Assembly (NCBI RefSeq): GCF_005146945.1
Contig: NZ_SWMS01000040.1
Location: 1-39,753, forward strand
Reading direction: 5' to 3'
From: Prauserella endophytica
GTDB lineage: Bacteria; Actinomycetota; Actinomycetes; Mycobacteriales; Pseudonocardiaceae
DNA: 39,753 nt
Shown: positions 16,560-26,309 of the stretch, one piece after another
How positions within the stretch are numbered: the first letter of the stretch is position 1
Layout of the letters: each line of letters opens with the position of its first letter
Notes under the pieces: model-generated
The model's input: the letters and a program-made list of their open reading frames with translations, nothing else
What the model was told of the DNA's origin: nothing
The model's database searches: none
Translations under genes and position numbers: made by a program

Positions 16560-17345
16560 TCATGATCCCTGTTGGCGCAGGGGCGCGGCCATGGCGTGGT
16601 AGCCGCCGTCGACGTGGAGGATCTCGCCGGTGATAGCGCGGGCGAGGTCGGAGAACAGGAAGCAGACGGCGTCGGCCACCGGGGTCGAGTCGGCTGGGTC
16701 CCACCGCAAGGGCGAACGGGTTGCCCAGGCGTCGAGCAGGGCTTCGAAGCCGGGGATGCCGGTGGCCGCCCGGGTATGGATCGGCCCGGCCGCGACGAGG
16801 TTGACCCGGATTCCGGCAGGCCCGAGGTCGCGTGCGAGGTACCGGTTGAGCGACTCCAGTCCGGCTTTGCAGACGCCCATCCAGTTGTAGACCGGCCACG
16901 CGGCGCTGGCGTCGAAGTCGAGCCCGACCAGGCTGGCGCCGGAGGGTGGGGCGAGCCGGTTCACCGCCGCGGCGAGCGCGGCGAGGGATACGGTGCTGGT
17001 CTGGAACGCCAGTCCGATCCCTTCGGGGCGGGCGTTGAGTAGGGGGCCTTCCAGGGCGTCGGCGGGTGCGAAGGCGATGGCGTGCAGGGCGCCGTCGAGT
17101 CTCTCCCACCGCTCAGCGATCGTTGCGGTGAGCCGGGCGGTGTCGTGGGAGGCAGTGGCGTCGAAGGGGATGACGTCGATGTCGCCGGTGAGCTGCGCTG
17201 CCGCCGCACGGGCCCGATCGAGATCGCGGGGGAGCCCGGTGAGCAGCACCTCGGCGCCGAGTTGTTGGGCGCGGCGGGCGACGGCGAAGGCGATGCTGTC
17301 GGTGGTGACGACCCCGGTCACCAGGATGTGCTTGCCGTCCAACAC
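16560..17345 (-). CDS. fabI: Enoyl-[acyl-carrier-protein] reductase, FabI/InhA type
   Basis: This 261-residue NAD(P)H-dependent short-chain-type enoyl-ACP reductase is similar to mycobacterial InhA and would catalyse the last step of fatty-acid elongation. The GTG at 17345 is preceded by AAGGAG at good spacing and gives LDGKHILVTGVVTTDSIAFA. The FabI active-site Tyr and Lys lie in VYNWMGVCKAGLESLNRYLA, and the cofactor/substrate region includes RVNLVAAGPIHTRA and VDGGYHAMA. The length suits the family. The gene lies between ilvD and bioD. An upstream in-frame extension to 17588 has no family similarity and was not used. Confidence 0.9.
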   Translation of the reverse strand: MLDGKHILVTGVVTTDSIAFAVARRAQQLGAEVLLTGLPRDLDRARAAAAQLTGDIDVIPFDATASHDTARLTATIAERWERLDGALHAIAFAPADALEGPLLNARPEGIGLAFQTSTVSLAALAAAVNRLAPPSGASLVGLDFDASAAWPVYNWMGVCKAGLESLNRYLARDLGPAGIRVNLVAAGPIHTRAATGIPGFEALLDAWATRSPLRWDPADSTPVADAVCFLFSDLARAITGEILHVDGGYHAMAAPLRQQGS

Positions 17346-17584
17346 AGTGCGGCTCCTTCGCGGGGGTTGGTGTGTGCGGCCCGGCAGGCGTGGGTCGTGA
17401 CCGCTTGGTGGACGTCGATGGCCCGGCGGATGCAGGGTCCGGTCGTGGCGGTGATTCCTTCGACAGGGCGGTCGGCGCTGGCGGCACCGCCGATGCGCCC
17501 CGCAGGCCGTGCCGCCGGCACGGCGATGGGAGAAAAGCCGGATCGCTCGCGTGACATGATGGTGTTTGCGTCGGGTGGGGCTGC
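17346..17584. other. Gap between ilvD and fabI with no convincing gene
   Basis: The 239 bases contain only the fabI ribosome-binding site near 17350-17358 and an open minus-strand frame from 17557 that runs into fabI in another frame, lacks a good ribosome site and resembles nothing I know. The gap is large compared with the 35- to 46-base spacings upstream, so fabI may have its own promoter; I see no clear -35/-10 pair. Confidence 0.4.
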
Positions 17585-19267
17585 TCATCGTGGGGTGGCG
17601 CCGACGAGCGCCCCCTGCGAGGCGCAGCCGACGAGGCGGCTGTACTTGGCTAGGAAGCCGTTGCCGGTCGGGGCAGGGGGTGGGTGCCAGCGGTGACGGC
17701 GTCGTTCGAGTTCGGCAGGGTTGACGTCGAGATCGATGGTGCGTGCCGGGATGTCGATCATGATCGGGTCGCCGTCGGCGACCAGCGCCAGCGGCCCGCC
17801 GGCAGCGGCCTCGGGGGCGACGTGGCCGACGCAGAGGCCGGTGGTGGCGCCGGAGAAGCGGCCGTCAGTGACCAGCGCCACCTGGTCACCCAGGCCGGTG
17901 CCGCGGACAGCGGCGGTGACGGCGAGCATCTCCGGCATTCCCGGTCCGCCGCGTGGGCCTTCGTACCGGATCACGATCACCTCGCCTGCGGTGAGGCGAC
18001 CGCCTGAGACGTAGCCCATGGCGGCGTCTTCGTTGTCGAAGACCCGGGCTGTGCCGTGGAAGCGGTCGACGGTCAGGCCGGCCATCTTGACCACCGCGCC
18101 GCTGGGGGCGAGTGCCCCGCGGAGGATGGCCAGGCCGCCGTCGGGGCGGAGCGGGTCATCTGGCGTTCGGAGGACCGTACCGTCGGGTTTCGGGGCTGCG
18201 AGTTCGGCGAGGTTCTCGGCCAGGGTGGCTCCGGTCACGGTCAGGCAGTCGCCGTGGAGCAGTCCGGCGTCCAGCAGCGCGGCGAGCACTGCGGGCACGC
18301 CACCGACCTGGTGCAGGTCGGCCATGACGTGGCGCCCACCGGGACGGAGATCGGCGATGTGGGGGGTGTGTCGGCTGATCCGGTCGAAGTCGTCGAGGGT
18401 CAGGCGGACGCCGGCTTCGTGGGCGATGGCGGGTAGGTGCAGCGCGGCGTTGGTCGACCCGCCCAGGGCCATGACCACGGTGATGGCGTTCTCGAAGGCT
18501 TCGCGGGTGAGGATGTCGCGTGGGCGGATCCCGGCGCGCAGGGCGGCGACGGCGGCCGCTCCGGTGTCGTGGGCGATGCCGGGGCGTGTGGGGTCGATGG
18601 CGGGGGCGGATGCCGAGCCGGGCAGTGCGATACCGAGGGCTTCGGCTTCGGCGGCGATCGTGTTGGCGGTGTACATGCCGGCGCACGATCCGGCTCCTGG
18701 GCACGCGGCGCGCTCCAGCTCGTCGAGGTCGTCGGTGCTGAGCAGGCCGCTTGCCTGCGCGCCGACGGCCTCGAACACGTCCTGGATCGTCACCGGCCGA
18801 CCCTGCCAGCTCCCGGGGAGGGAGGAGCCGCCGTACAAGAACGCCGTGGGTACGTTGAGGCGTGCGGCGGCCATGAGCATCCCGGGAAGGCTCTTGTCGC
18901 AGCCGGCGATGGTGACCATCGCGTCGAGTTGTTCGGCCTCCATGACACACTCGACCGAGTCTGCGATGAGGTCCCGGCTGGGAAGGGACGCGCGCATGCC
19001 GCGGTGCCCCATGGCGATCCCATCGGACATGGCGATGGTCGAGAACCGCATCGCCACCCCGCCCGCCTTCCTGACCCCGTCGGCCGTCGCGCCTGCCAGG
19101 CGGTCCAGGGCGATGTTGCAGGGTGTGAGGTCGTTGGCGGCCGCGGCCACACCGATCTGCGGCCGGGTGAAGTCCTCGTCGGCGAACCCGACTGCCCGCA
19201 GCATCGCCCGGGCCGGTGCTCGGGTGACGCCGTCGGTGACGATTCGGCTACGGTGACGCGGGTCCAT
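17585..19267 (-). CDS. ilvD: Dihydroxy-acid dehydratase
   Basis: IlvD (560 residues) dehydrates 2,3-dihydroxy-isovalerate and 2,3-dihydroxy-3-methylvalerate in branched-chain amino-acid synthesis, using an Fe-S cluster. Cluster and Mg2+-site signatures are present: AVMEA-like [20 protein letters not shown] (residues around 110-130), [52 protein letters not shown] and [23 protein letters not shown] 19267 follows GGGAGAAG. Length is standard. It starts 35 bases after the icd stop on the same strand, indicating co-transcription. It is away from other ilv genes and could be a second copy. Confidence 0.95.
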   Translation of the reverse strand: MDPRHRSRIVTDGVTRAPARAMLRAVGFADEDFTRPQIGVAAAANDLTPCNIALDRLAGATADGVRKAGGVAMRFSTIAMSDGIAMGHRGMRASLPSRDLIADSVECVMEAEQLDAMVTIAGCDKSLPGMLMAAARLNVPTAFLYGGSSLPGSWQGRPVTIQDVFEAVGAQASGLLSTDDLDELERAACPGAGSCAGMYTANTIAAEAEALGIALPGSASAPAIDPTRPGIAHDTGAAAVAALRAGIRPRDILTREAFENAITVVMALGGSTNAALHLPAIAHEAGVRLTLDDFDRISRHTPHIADLRPGGRHVMADLHQVGGVPAVLAALLDAGLLHGDCLTVTGATLAENLAELAAPKPDGTVLRTPDDPLRPDGGLAILRGALAPSGAVVKMAGLTVDRFHGTARVFDNEDAAMGYVSGGRLTAGEVIVIRYEGPRGGPGMPEMLAVTAAVRGTGLGDQVALVTDGRFSGATTGLCVGHVAPEAAAGGPLALVADGDPIMIDIPARTIDLDVNPAELERRRHRWHPPPAPTGNGFLAKYSRLVGCASQGALVGATPR

Positions 19268-19302
19268 GTCTTCTCCCGGCTTCGCTTGGTCAGCTCGGCC
19301 CT

Positions 19303-20748
19303 TCATTGGCCCTGGCCTCGGGTGAATGCGGGTTCGCCGTCGAAGGCGTAGAGTCCTTCGGTCTTGATCGGTTCGATGCCGTGCTCGACCATGCGGGCCT
19401 GGAGGGCGACGACCTCGGCGGCGGTGGTGGTCCCGCGCGGGTCGAGGAAGCGGCATCGCCAGTGGTCGGTGAGCAGGGTCTCGGGCGCGCCGCCTGGCCA
19501 GACCTTCTGTCCCCGGTTGGAGATCATGTCAAGGTGCAGGGGTGCGGCGAACGGACGAAGCTTGGCGGCGAGTTCGTCTGGGGTGGTGTCTGGGCTGTGG
19601 ACGAACACGTCGACGCCGAGCTGGGTCTTGGCGGCAGCGGATCGGCCCGCGAGCTTGACGGTGATCGGCCTGTGCTGGGCGTAGTGCGTTGCCGGCAGCC
19701 GGGTGGGTTCTTGGCCGAGACGGTCGATGACCGATGCCGCGAACGCCGTGGTGCCGACCTTGGAGGTGCTGGTATCGGGCTCGTAGATGTCGTAGGTGTG
19801 GATGCCGTCTTCGATGGTCCGCAGCCAGGCGTTGTGGACTCGGCTCGCGACGTCGGCTTGTCCGATGTGGACCAGCATCTGTACCGCGGCCAGCAGCAGC
19901 CCTGAAGGATTCGCAACGTCTTGGCCGGCTCGCCGGGGGGCGGATCCGTGGATGGCTTCGAACATGGCGACTCGCTCGCCGATGTTCGCGCTTCCGGCGA
20001 GGCCGACAGATCCGGCGATCTGGGCGGCGACGTCGGAGAGGATGTCGCCGTAGAGGTTCGGCAGGACGACGACGTCGAACGCCTCGGGGGTGTCGGCGAG
20101 CTTGGCCGCACCGATGTCGACGATCCAATGCTCTGCCTGGATATCGGGGTAGTCGGCGGCGACCTCGTCGAACACCCGGTGGAACAGGCCGTCGGTCATC
20201 TTCATGATGTTGTCCTTGGTGAACGCTGTCACCTTGGTTCGCCGATAGGCTGTGGCGTACTCGAAGGCGTAGCGAATTACCCGCTCGCATCCCTGCCGGG
20301 AGATGAGCTTGAGGCACTGCACGACCTCGTCGGTCTGGCGGTGCTCGATGCCGGCGTAGAGGTCCTCTTCGTTCTCCCGAACGATGACGACGTCCATGCC
20401 AGGGTGCTTGGTGGCGACGAACGGTGCGTAGGCGACGCATGGCCGGACGTTGGCATAGAGACCGAACGTCTTGCGCACGGTGACGTTGAGGCTCTTGAAC
20501 CCTCCGCCTTGCGGGGTGGTGATGGGCGCCTTGAGGAACACACCCGTGCGGCGGATCGACTCGAGCGCCTCGGGAGTGACGCCGGCGGGGTTGCCAGCCT
20601 GATAGACCGACTCTCCGATGGTGATCGTGTCGATGTCAAGGGCCGCGCCTGCGGCGTTGAGCACCGAAAGGGTGGCTTCCATGATTTCCGGACCGATTCC
20701 GTCTCCGTGGGCGACGGTGATCGGTGCGGATGTGGAATGCGTGGTCAT
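19303..20748 (-). CDS. icd: NADP-dependent isocitrate dehydrogenase, Thermus/Rickettsia type
   Basis: This 481-residue decarboxylating isocitrate dehydrogenase starts at ATG 20748 with AGGAGC upstream. The N-terminus [18 protein letters not shown], the substrate loop [40 protein letters not shown], the Lys/Asp region [29 protein letters not shown] and the cofactor region [20 protein letters not shown] are all present. The extra C-terminal domain ending [11 protein letters not shown] to [12 protein letters not shown] matches the Thermus-type enzyme and rules out isopropylmalate dehydrogenase. It makes 2-oxoglutarate and CO2. Most actinomycetes use the monomeric Icd, so this may be an additional or dedicated isozyme. 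Confidence 0.9.
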   Translation of the reverse strand: MTTHSTSAPITVAHGDGIGPEIMEATLSVLNAAGAALDIDTITIGESVYQAGNPAGVTPEALESIRRTGVFLKAPITTPQGGGFKSLNVTVRKTFGLYANVRPCVAYAPFVATKHPGMDVVIVRENEEDLYAGIEHRQTDEVVQCLKLISRQGCERVIRYAFEYATAYRRTKVTAFTKDNIMKMTDGLFHRVFDEVAADYPDIQAEHWIVDIGAAKLADTPEAFDVVVLPNLYGDILSDVAAQIAGSVGLAGSANIGERVAMFEAIHGSAPRRAGQDVANPSGLLLAAVQMLVHIGQADVASRVHNAWLRTIEDGIHTYDIYEPDTSTSKVGTTAFAASVIDRLGQEPTRLPATHYAQHRPITVKLAGRSAAAKTQLGVDVFVHSPDTTPDELAAKLRPFAAPLHLDMISNRGQKVWPGGAPETLLTDHWRCRFLDPRGTTTAAEVVALQARMVEHGIEPIKTEGLYAFDGEPAFTRGQGQ

Positions 20749-20794
20749 GCTGCTCCTGAGACCGAGGACGTGACGGGACGGGACGCTGGATGGG

Positions 20795-21394
20795 CTAGGG
20801 GCGAGTCGTGGCGGTGCCGCGTGCGAGCCGGCATCCGGCGCTGGTCGTGCCGCACGGTCCACTGATGCCCTGCTCTGGGTCATCGATGTACCAGTGGGTC
20901 GCGACCAGGCGCGGGTAGCGGCTGCCGAGTTCGGTCAGGGTGGCGTGGACGGTGTCGCGGGAGTCGGTGTGCGCGAAGACCGGAAAGAACGCTCCCGGCA
21001 GGCTCGCTGCGGGCGCCGCGCCTTGCACCAGGACATCGAGGATCAGGCGCCGTCGCTGGTGGGGGTTGTGTGCCTCGCGCAGGGCGGAACCGTCCAGCCA
21101 GCACAGCGACCACAGCCCGGACACCGAGGAGGAGGTCCGGATCCCCACCGGCACTGCTGGCGGGCGCCCTTCCGTGGGGTCCCCGACGGCGCATCCGCAG
21201 GTCTGCACATGCTCGCCGCACGGGAACAACGTGGGCAGGTCCGCGTCAAGCTCGCGGCGGATCCAAATCCCGAGCAGGGCGTCCCGCTGAGCTGGATCGC
21301 CGCCGTAGCGCCGGTGGTGGACCAGGTAGTCGCTCGCCTGCTCGACGGCGACCTCGGCGTGGTCCACACTTGAGATCAGTAGAAGCGCGCTCAT
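20795..21394 (-). CDS. Hypothetical protein between dabA and icd
   Basis: This 199-residue protein starts at ATG 21394 (MSALLLISSVDHAEVAVEQA) with an AGAGAGGTACCC leader. I do not recognise the family. It has a CxxxxxxxxCGC cluster around residues 59-70 (PCGEHVQTCGCAVGD) and a Cys-rich end (GPCGTTSAGC), hinting at metal binding. No signal peptide or membrane helix is seen. It lies 91 bases after dabA and 46 bases before icd on the same strand, so it probably shares their transcript. Codon use is like its neighbours, which supports it as real. Confidence 0.7.
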   Translation of the reverse strand: MSALLLISSVDHAEVAVEQASDYLVHHRRYGGDPAQRDALLGIWIRRELDADLPTLFPCGEHVQTCGCAVGDPTEGRPPAVPVGIRTSSSVSGLWSLCWLDGSALREAHNPHQRRRLILDVLVQGAAPAASLPGAFFPVFAHTDSRDTVHATLTELGSRYPRLVATHWYIDDPEQGISGPCGTTSAGCRLARGTATTRP

Positions 21395-21485
21395 CGGGTA
21401 CCTCTCTTTCCAAGCGGCTCTGTTACGTGGGGAGTTAGGACAGGTCGTTCCGGGTGGGACGCCGCCATCGGGTGGTGTGGAGCGG

Positions 21486-24116
21486 TCACGGGAGCGCCTG
21501 CCGGGATGTCGGTGCTGGCGTGTCGGTGCTGGGGTGCCAGGGCTGCCACCCGGTGGGGGTGTAGCGGTGCCACGGGTCGTCGGGCTGTTCCCGTGCGGCG
21601 AGTCCAATCCAGTCGTGGCTGAACATGTGGTGCAGCATTGTGTGGCGGGCGATGAGGGTGTCCAGCCTGGGCAGGGGTGCCTGCACGATGGCGAGCAGGC
21701 GTTGCGGTTCATGTCGGGCGTGGTGGCCGTCGGTGAGGGACTGCCAGGGCAGGCCGGGCTGGAGGTCACTGGTGTGGCCGGTCATGACGCCCAGGCCCCC
21801 ACCGGTGACGTTGTGCAGGGTTTTGCTGCCGGCGCCGAAGGACTGCGGGTCGACGGTGGCGAAGTAGTACTGGCTGTTGATCCAGTGTGCGACGACGAGC
21901 GGCGCGGTGAGGATTGTTTCCAGGACGGTGCCGGTCGGGTCGAGGTCGGGATCGTAGTCGTGGAGGAACACGCGGCTGTGCAGGTCGATGCCGCGGGTGA
22001 GGGCGCGGGGCGCGATGAGGAAGGCGGCGTTGTCGGCGAGACCCCATTCCGGGAAGACCTGGGCCCAGTCACGGGCCCGGGCGCGGGTGTGGCGCGCCGC
22101 GTGCCGCGGGCGGGGCCGGGTGGGTGCGCCCGGCAGGATGGCGCAGCGTTCGGCGGCCAGCCGGGTGCCGGCCGTGCGGAGGTCGGCGGTGAGCCTGTCA
22201 GCGTCGCGGCGGTGGGTGGCGGGCAGGAGGTGGGTGTCCAGCAGGCGTACGGTGTCGGTGGTGGTGTCGTGTTCGGCCGGGACGAACCAGGTGTCGTCGG
22301 GAACGGTGATGCCGCGGTCGGCCAGGTGAAGGCGGACCTGCGGATCGTTGAGCAGGGCGGCGGCCGTGCGGGCGTTGGGACCTCCGGGATGTCCCCCGCA
22401 GGCGCCGCAGTCCAGCGCGGCCTGGTAGGGGTTGTTGTCGGTGTGGGCGCGGTGCCCGCAGAACACGACCAGCCGCGCGAACCCGCGGGTCAGGCCCATC
22501 AACGTCAGGATGGTTTCGGCGGTCGCGGCACGCTCCTCGGGGGTGAGCGCCTCGGCGATGGAGATCTCGGTCTGCGGCTCGGGCGTGATGCGGCGGGCCC
22601 ACCACGCGCCTGTGGCGCCGGCGGCACGGGGAGTGAAGGTCTTGGCCGCGGCCAGCGGCCCGGCCAGCCAGCCGGCGGCTTCGGCGAGGGCGAACGGCGC
22701 CAGCAGGTCGTCCTTGGCGGCGTGCAGGGAGTGCTCGGCGGCGGCGAGCACCCTGCGGCCGGCCAGTGACCGCTCGGCCGCGCGCCGCCGACCAGGGGCG
22801 GGGTGCTCGGTGAGGGTGTGGCGAGGCGTGATCGGGCCGGGACACTGGGTGCGAGCGGCACCCCCGGCGAGGTCGCGGTAGCGCATGGCGACGGCGAAGA
22901 AACCGGCGAAGCCCAGGGTCTGGTAGCTGCCGAGGACCTCCAGGTGGCGGCGCAGTCCTTCGGAGCGGGGATCGATGCAGCACACCACCTGCGCCCGCGG
23001 TGGGGCTTCGGGCAGTTCGGGCTGGGGCCGGCCGAGGATGCGCAGCAGCAGCCGGCTCCGGTAGTGGTCCTCGTAGGCGTCCAGCCAGACCAGCGCCCGC
23101 TGCTGGATCGGCAGCTGGTCGAGCAGCTCCACCAGCTCGCTCCGTTGGGCGGCATCGGTGTCGGTGACTTCCAGCGCTCCCAACAGGTGGTAGGCCCGGT
23201 CGTGCGGGTCGACGGTGGCCTGCCGGGTGTCGAACCGGCTCGCGGAGGCCCAGGACCACGCTGTGCCGGGAGCGTGGGAGCCGGCGAGCGCGGCGGCTTC
23301 GACGGCCAACCGCAACGCGAGGTAGTCGACGAGGTCGATGCCGCTGTCGGGCCGCTCGCCGCGCCACCGGACGTGGGCGGCGAAGCCGGGCAAGCAGGCC
23401 AGGTGGGCCTGCAGGTAGCGGGTCCGCTGGTCGTCCGGGACACCGAGCGCGGCCAGCGCGTCCAGGATGGTGTGCTCGGCGCGTTCGGGCAGGTGCCGCA
23501 GCCGCGCCCGCACCGGCCGCGGCAAGGTTCCGTCATGGGCGGCCAGCGCCCGCCACGCCGAGTAGAAGCCGCGGTCACGACCCGGCATCCGCCAGGTGGA
23601 CTGGCCTTCGTCCAGGTAGGCCGCGCACCACTGGATCGTGTGGGTGTTGAGCAGGGCGGCCACCTCCGGGGCCAGTGCTTCGGCCGCGGTGCGTGCCTGA
23701 CGGCGCGGCGGTGGACACGCGATGCCCTGGTGCAGATCGGCCACCAGCAGGTCGACCGGGTCGTAGGCGCGGTTGCCGAGAGTGAGCGGGCCCCGCTGTA
23801 GCGCCGTGGGGTGGCGGCGGGCCAGCGCGGCGCGCAGGTCGTCGTCGGTGATCCGGCCGCGCTGCCAGGCGGCACGTAGCCAGGTCTCGTCTGGGGTGAC
23901 TCGTGCTCCGAGCAGATCCGCGGCGGTGGTGGCCGCGTCGGCGAACGGGCGGTCCAGCAGGCCGGACAACGGGTTGACCGCGATGAAGTCCGCCAATGGC
24001 CAGGTCGGAGCCAGGAATCCGGCCGCGTCGGCGATCTCGGCGCGCACTGCCGCCTGCTGTGTGGCGACGTCAGAGACGGCATCGGGGGCGAGGTTGGTGG
24101 CGGGGCCGGTGGTCAT
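21486..24116 (-). CDS. dabA: DabA, inorganic-carbon transporter subunit (DUF2309)
   Basis: DabA (876 residues) is the cytoplasmic, beta-carbonic-anhydrase-like subunit of the DAB inorganic-carbon uptake system. With the membrane subunit DabB it converts CO2 to bicarbonate, driven by a cation gradient. Zinc-site features are visible: the Cys/Asp pair in VVCCIDPRSEGLRRHLE and the His/Cys pair in VFCGHRAHTDNNPYQAALDC and GACGGHPGGPNARTAA. The family N-terminus LADFIAVNPLSGLLDRPFAD and C-terminal INSQYYFATVDPQSFGAGSK with VTGGGLGVMTG are also present. The ATG at 24116 has GGAGGG nine bases upstream and overlaps the stop of the preceding 53-codon orf. Confidence 0.93.
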   Translation of the reverse strand: MTTGPATNLAPDAVSDVATQQAAVRAEIADAAGFLAPTWPLADFIAVNPLSGLLDRPFADAATTAADLLGARVTPDETWLRAAWQRGRITDDDLRAALARRHPTALQRGPLTLGNRAYDPVDLLVADLHQGIACPPPRRQARTAAEALAPEVAALLNTHTIQWCAAYLDEGQSTWRMPGRDRGFYSAWRALAAHDGTLPRPVRARLRHLPERAEHTILDALAALGVPDDQRTRYLQAHLACLPGFAAHVRWRGERPDSGIDLVDYLALRLAVEAAALAGSHAPGTAWSWASASRFDTRQATVDPHDRAYHLLGALEVTDTDAAQRSELVELLDQLPIQQRALVWLDAYEDHYRSRLLLRILGRPQPELPEAPPRAQVVCCIDPRSEGLRRHLEVLGSYQTLGFAGFFAVAMRYRDLAGGAARTQCPGPITPRHTLTEHPAPGRRRAAERSLAGRRVLAAAEHSLHAAKDDLLAPFALAEAAGWLAGPLAAAKTFTPRAAGATGAWWARRITPEPQTEISIAEALTPEERAATAETILTLMGLTRGFARLVVFCGHRAHTDNNPYQAALDCGACGGHPGGPNARTAAALLNDPQVRLHLADRGITVPDDTWFVPAEHDTTTDTVRLLDTHLLPATHRRDADRLTADLRTAGTRLAAERCAILPGAPTRPRPRHAARHTRARARDWAQVFPEWGLADNAAFLIAPRALTRGIDLHSRVFLHDYDPDLDPTGTVLETILTAPLVVAHWINSQYYFATVDPQSFGAGSKTLHNVTGGGLGVMTGHTSDLQPGLPWQSLTDGHHARHEPQRLLAIVQAPLPRLDTLIARHTMLHHMFSHDWIGLAAREQPDDPWHRYTPTGWQPWHPSTDTPAPTSRQALP

Positions 24117-24274
24117 GAGTGTGAACCCTCCTGCGCGAGCACGACGCGACAAGTGGCGGAACGTGCGACCGTGGAGAACAGGGGAAGCCACGCGTGCGGG
24201 ACAGCCGGTGACTCACCTGTCATGGCGGCGACCCGCTTGCGCGGGATGCCGTCGAGCGCGTGGGGGCGAGTCAC
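24113..24274 (-). CDS. 53-residue orf coupled between dabB and dabA
   Basis: This small frame starts with GTG at 24274, overlapping the dabB stop (GTGA), with AAGGAG seven bases upstream inside dabB. It ends with TGA at 24113-24115 overlapping the dabA ATG (ATGA). The product begins [20 protein letters not shown], continues ESPAVPHAWLPLFSTVARSA and ends CRVVLAQEGSHS. It is basic, with no membrane helix. An open frame exactly fitting the gap with two overlapping junctions and a good ribosome site suggests real translation, either as a small subunit or as a reading-through device that carries ribosomes to dabA. The family is unknown. Confidence 0.6.
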   Translation of the reverse strand: MTRPHALDGIPRKRVAAMTGESPAVPHAWLPLFSTVARSATCRVVLAQEGSHS

Positions 24275-25854
24275 GCCCGAGCTCCTTCCAGTTGGGGAAC
24301 CGGCCGCGGACGCGGTGTCGGTACCAGCCGTGGCGGGTGACCCCAGGCGGCGGTGTACGTGCGCTGCTGCCCGGCGGACAACGCCGCCACGTACAGCCGG
24401 TCGCGCCACCGGCCCAGACCGACCGCGGGTGCCAGGTGGAGCAGCAGCGCACCGGCCGCCAGCACCGCCACCACGGTCGCGAGAACCCAGGCCGAGACAG
24501 CGGCGGGCCCGCTTGCGGGCAGGCTCGGGGCCAGGAGCTCGGTGACCGCGCCCACCAGGGCCAGGTACCCGATCGCCACGCCCGGCAGCACGATCACCAC
24601 CGTGACCAGCGCGCCGCCGGTCGGGTGACGACGCAGCCAGCCCCACGCCAGCCGCGCGGCGGTGGCCACGGCGAAGAGCGACAACGCGACGCCGCCGGCA
24701 TGAAGGGGTAGCAACCAGGCCGCCACCCCGACCGCCGCGACGGCGGCGACCCCGGCGAGGACAGCGACCTGCGCTGCGCGGGCAGGAGCCAACCGAGGCG
24801 CGGGAGGAGCCGCAGTGTGGCCAGCGTGCCGCTGCACGGCCGACCCCGAGCCGAGGAACAGGGTGGCTTTGAACAGCCCGTGCGCCACCAGGTGCACCAC
24901 CGTCGCGGCGTAGAGGCCGAGCCCGCAGGTCATGAGCATGAACCCCATCTGCCCGATCGTGGAGTGCACCAGCGCCCCTTTGATGTCGGGGCGGGTCAGC
25001 ATGATCGCGGTGGCGGCCACGACGCTGGCGGCTCCGATGGCGAACGCCAGGTGTGTCGCCACCGGCGCGGCACCGACGATCGGCGACAGCTTCACCAGCA
25101 GCACCCCGCCGGCGTTGACCACGCCGGCGTGCAGCAGAGCCGAAACCGGGGTCGGTGCCGCCAGGGTCGCCGGCAGCCATCGGTGCCAGGGCAGCTGCGC
25201 GCACCGCACGGCCGCGGCGACCACCAGCGAACAGGCCACCACCGTGCCCACCGCACCGCCGAGGGCCGCGTCGCCCTGGTGGCGCAGGTCGAGATCCCCC
25301 CAGACCGTGACCGCGAGGACAACCCCAGTCCACAACGCGGCGTCCCCGGCGACGACGGCACGGGTGGTGCGCCGTGCGGCATCGACGGCCGAGGGCGCCG
25401 GCCGATACATCCCCACCAGACGGCACAAGATCACCCCGGTCAGCGTCCACGCCACCGCCAGGGTGACGAGAGTCGCCGCGGTCACCATCACCGTGGTCGC
25501 GGCGGTCAGCGCCCCCGCCGCGACAGCGAAGCGGGCCGCGGCCGGATCGCCGTGCAGGTAGCGGCGGGCGAACGCCTGGACCACGGCGCTGACCGTGCAC
25601 ACCAGCAGCAGAACGATCGCCCCGACGTGGTCGACCACCAGCCCGGTCCAGGCTCGCCCGTCCGGGTTGGCCAGCACCATCGCCACCGGCCCGCCGACTA
25701 CCACCGTCACGGCCAGCGTCCCCGCCAGCGCGGTGGCCACCAGCGCCGCACCCGCACCCAACGCGGGCGCCAAGCTCCGTAGCCGCCGGATCGACCCGGC
25801 CATGGCCGCAACAGCGGGAAGGGCCACCAAAACGAGCAGCGTCACCCCTGTCAC
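24271..25854 (-). CDS. dabB: DabB, membrane subunit of the inorganic-carbon transporter (NuoL-like)
   Basis: DabB (527 residues) is a polytopic membrane protein of the proton-conducting NuoL/MrpA superfamily that partners DabA and passes the cation current. Signatures are [20 protein letters not shown] and [18 protein letters not shown] (the Nuo[11 protein letters not shown] box), then [20 protein letters not shown] and [20 protein letters not shown]. About 13-14 hydrophobic helices are visible along its length. The start is GTG 25854, overlapping the stop of orf152 (GTGA). Its own stop overlaps the GTG of the 53-codon orf. dabA lies after that orf, so all four are one translationally coupled operon. 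Confidence 0.9.
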   Translation of the reverse strand: MTGVTLLVLVALPAVAAMAGSIRRLRSLAPALGAGAALVATALAGTLAVTVVVGGPVAMVLANPDGRAWTGLVVDHVGAIVLLLVCTVSAVVQAFARRYLHGDPAAARFAVAAGALTAATTVMVTAATLVTLAVAWTLTGVILCRLVGMYRPAPSAVDAARRTTRAVVAGDAALWTGVVLAVTVWGDLDLRHQGDAALGGAVGTVVACSLVVAAAVRCAQLPWHRWLPATLAAPTPVSALLHAGVVNAGGVLLVKLSPIVGAAPVATHLAFAIGAASVVAATAIMLTRPDIKGALVHSTIGQMGFMLMTCGLGLYAATVVHLVAHGLFKATLFLGSGSAVQRHAGHTAAPPAPRLAPARAAQVAVLAGVAAVAAVGVAAWLLPLHAGGVALSLFAVATAARLAWGWLRRHPTGGALVTVVIVLPGVAIGYLALVGAVTELLAPSLPASGPAAVSAWVLATVVAVLAAGALLLHLAPAVGLGRWRDRLYVAALSAGQQRTYTAAWGHPPRLVPTPRPRPVPQLEGARA

Positions 25855-26309
25855 GCCGTCGTACCTTCCTGACCCGCGCGCGCCGCCGCGCCGCGCGTCG
25901 CCGGGGCTCCGGCGAGGTCGGTGGCGCGCGGCTCAGCACCGGTGCCCGCAGCGGGCTCGGGCGGCGAACCGAGGTGTTCCAGGCAATGCGGAGGCAACGC
26001 ACGCCCGTCGAAACCCCCGATCCGCACCCGGACGAACTCGTCGTGGACCACGCAGTACAGCGACCGCCCCCGTTCCAGCTCCCGGGCGATGTAGGCACCC
26101 ACGCTCTGCGCGGCCCCCCGCCGCACGCCCGGCGGGCTGGTGTCGATCACCACGTCCGGCGGCGGCGAGGCCCACCGGTGCGCCCAGCGCCGCGCCACCT
26201 CATCGGCCGCGCGCTCGCCGGTCAGTACGCCCGCCATCTCGGCGTCGACCACCGCGCCCACCTCCCGCAGCAGGTTCTCCCACGGGAGCGCCATCTCCTC
26301 GTCGCCCAT
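25851..26309 (-). CDS. Unknown 152-residue protein, first gene of the dab operon
   Basis: ATG 26309 was chosen because GGGAGG lies eight bases upstream; the in-frame GTG at 26318 would sit on top of that site. The protein ([20 protein letters not shown]...) is soluble, acidic at the start, with [20 protein letters not shown] and [20 protein letters not shown] near the middle and a low-complexity Ala/Pro/Gly tail. I do not recognise the family. Its stop overlaps the dabB start (GTGA at 25851-25854), so it is translated with dabB and likely acts in the same system, perhaps in assembly or regulation. Confidence 0.7.
   Translation of the reverse strand: MGDEEMALPWENLLREVGAVVDAEMAGVLTGERAADEVARRWAHRWASPPPDVVIDTSPPGVRRGAAQSVGAYIARELERGRSLYCVVHDEFVRVRIGGFDGRALPPHCLEHLGSPPEPAAGTGAEPRATDLAGAPATRGAAARAGQEGTTA

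Noticed and set aside
17318..17557. 79-codon frame upstream of fabI
   Set aside because: No ribosome site, no similarity, and it overlaps fabI in another frame.
19303..20748. Reading the dehydrogenase as leuB (isopropylmalate dehydrogenase) because ilvD is next to it
   Set aside because: The extra C-terminal domain and the [18 protein letters not shown] substrate loop belong to Thermus-type isocitrate dehydrogenase.
24113..26098. A 661-codon minus-strand frame across dabB
   Set aside because: Out of frame with dabB, whose membrane helices and NuoL motifs are clear. Only its last 53 codons (24113-24274) are kept as a separate small gene.
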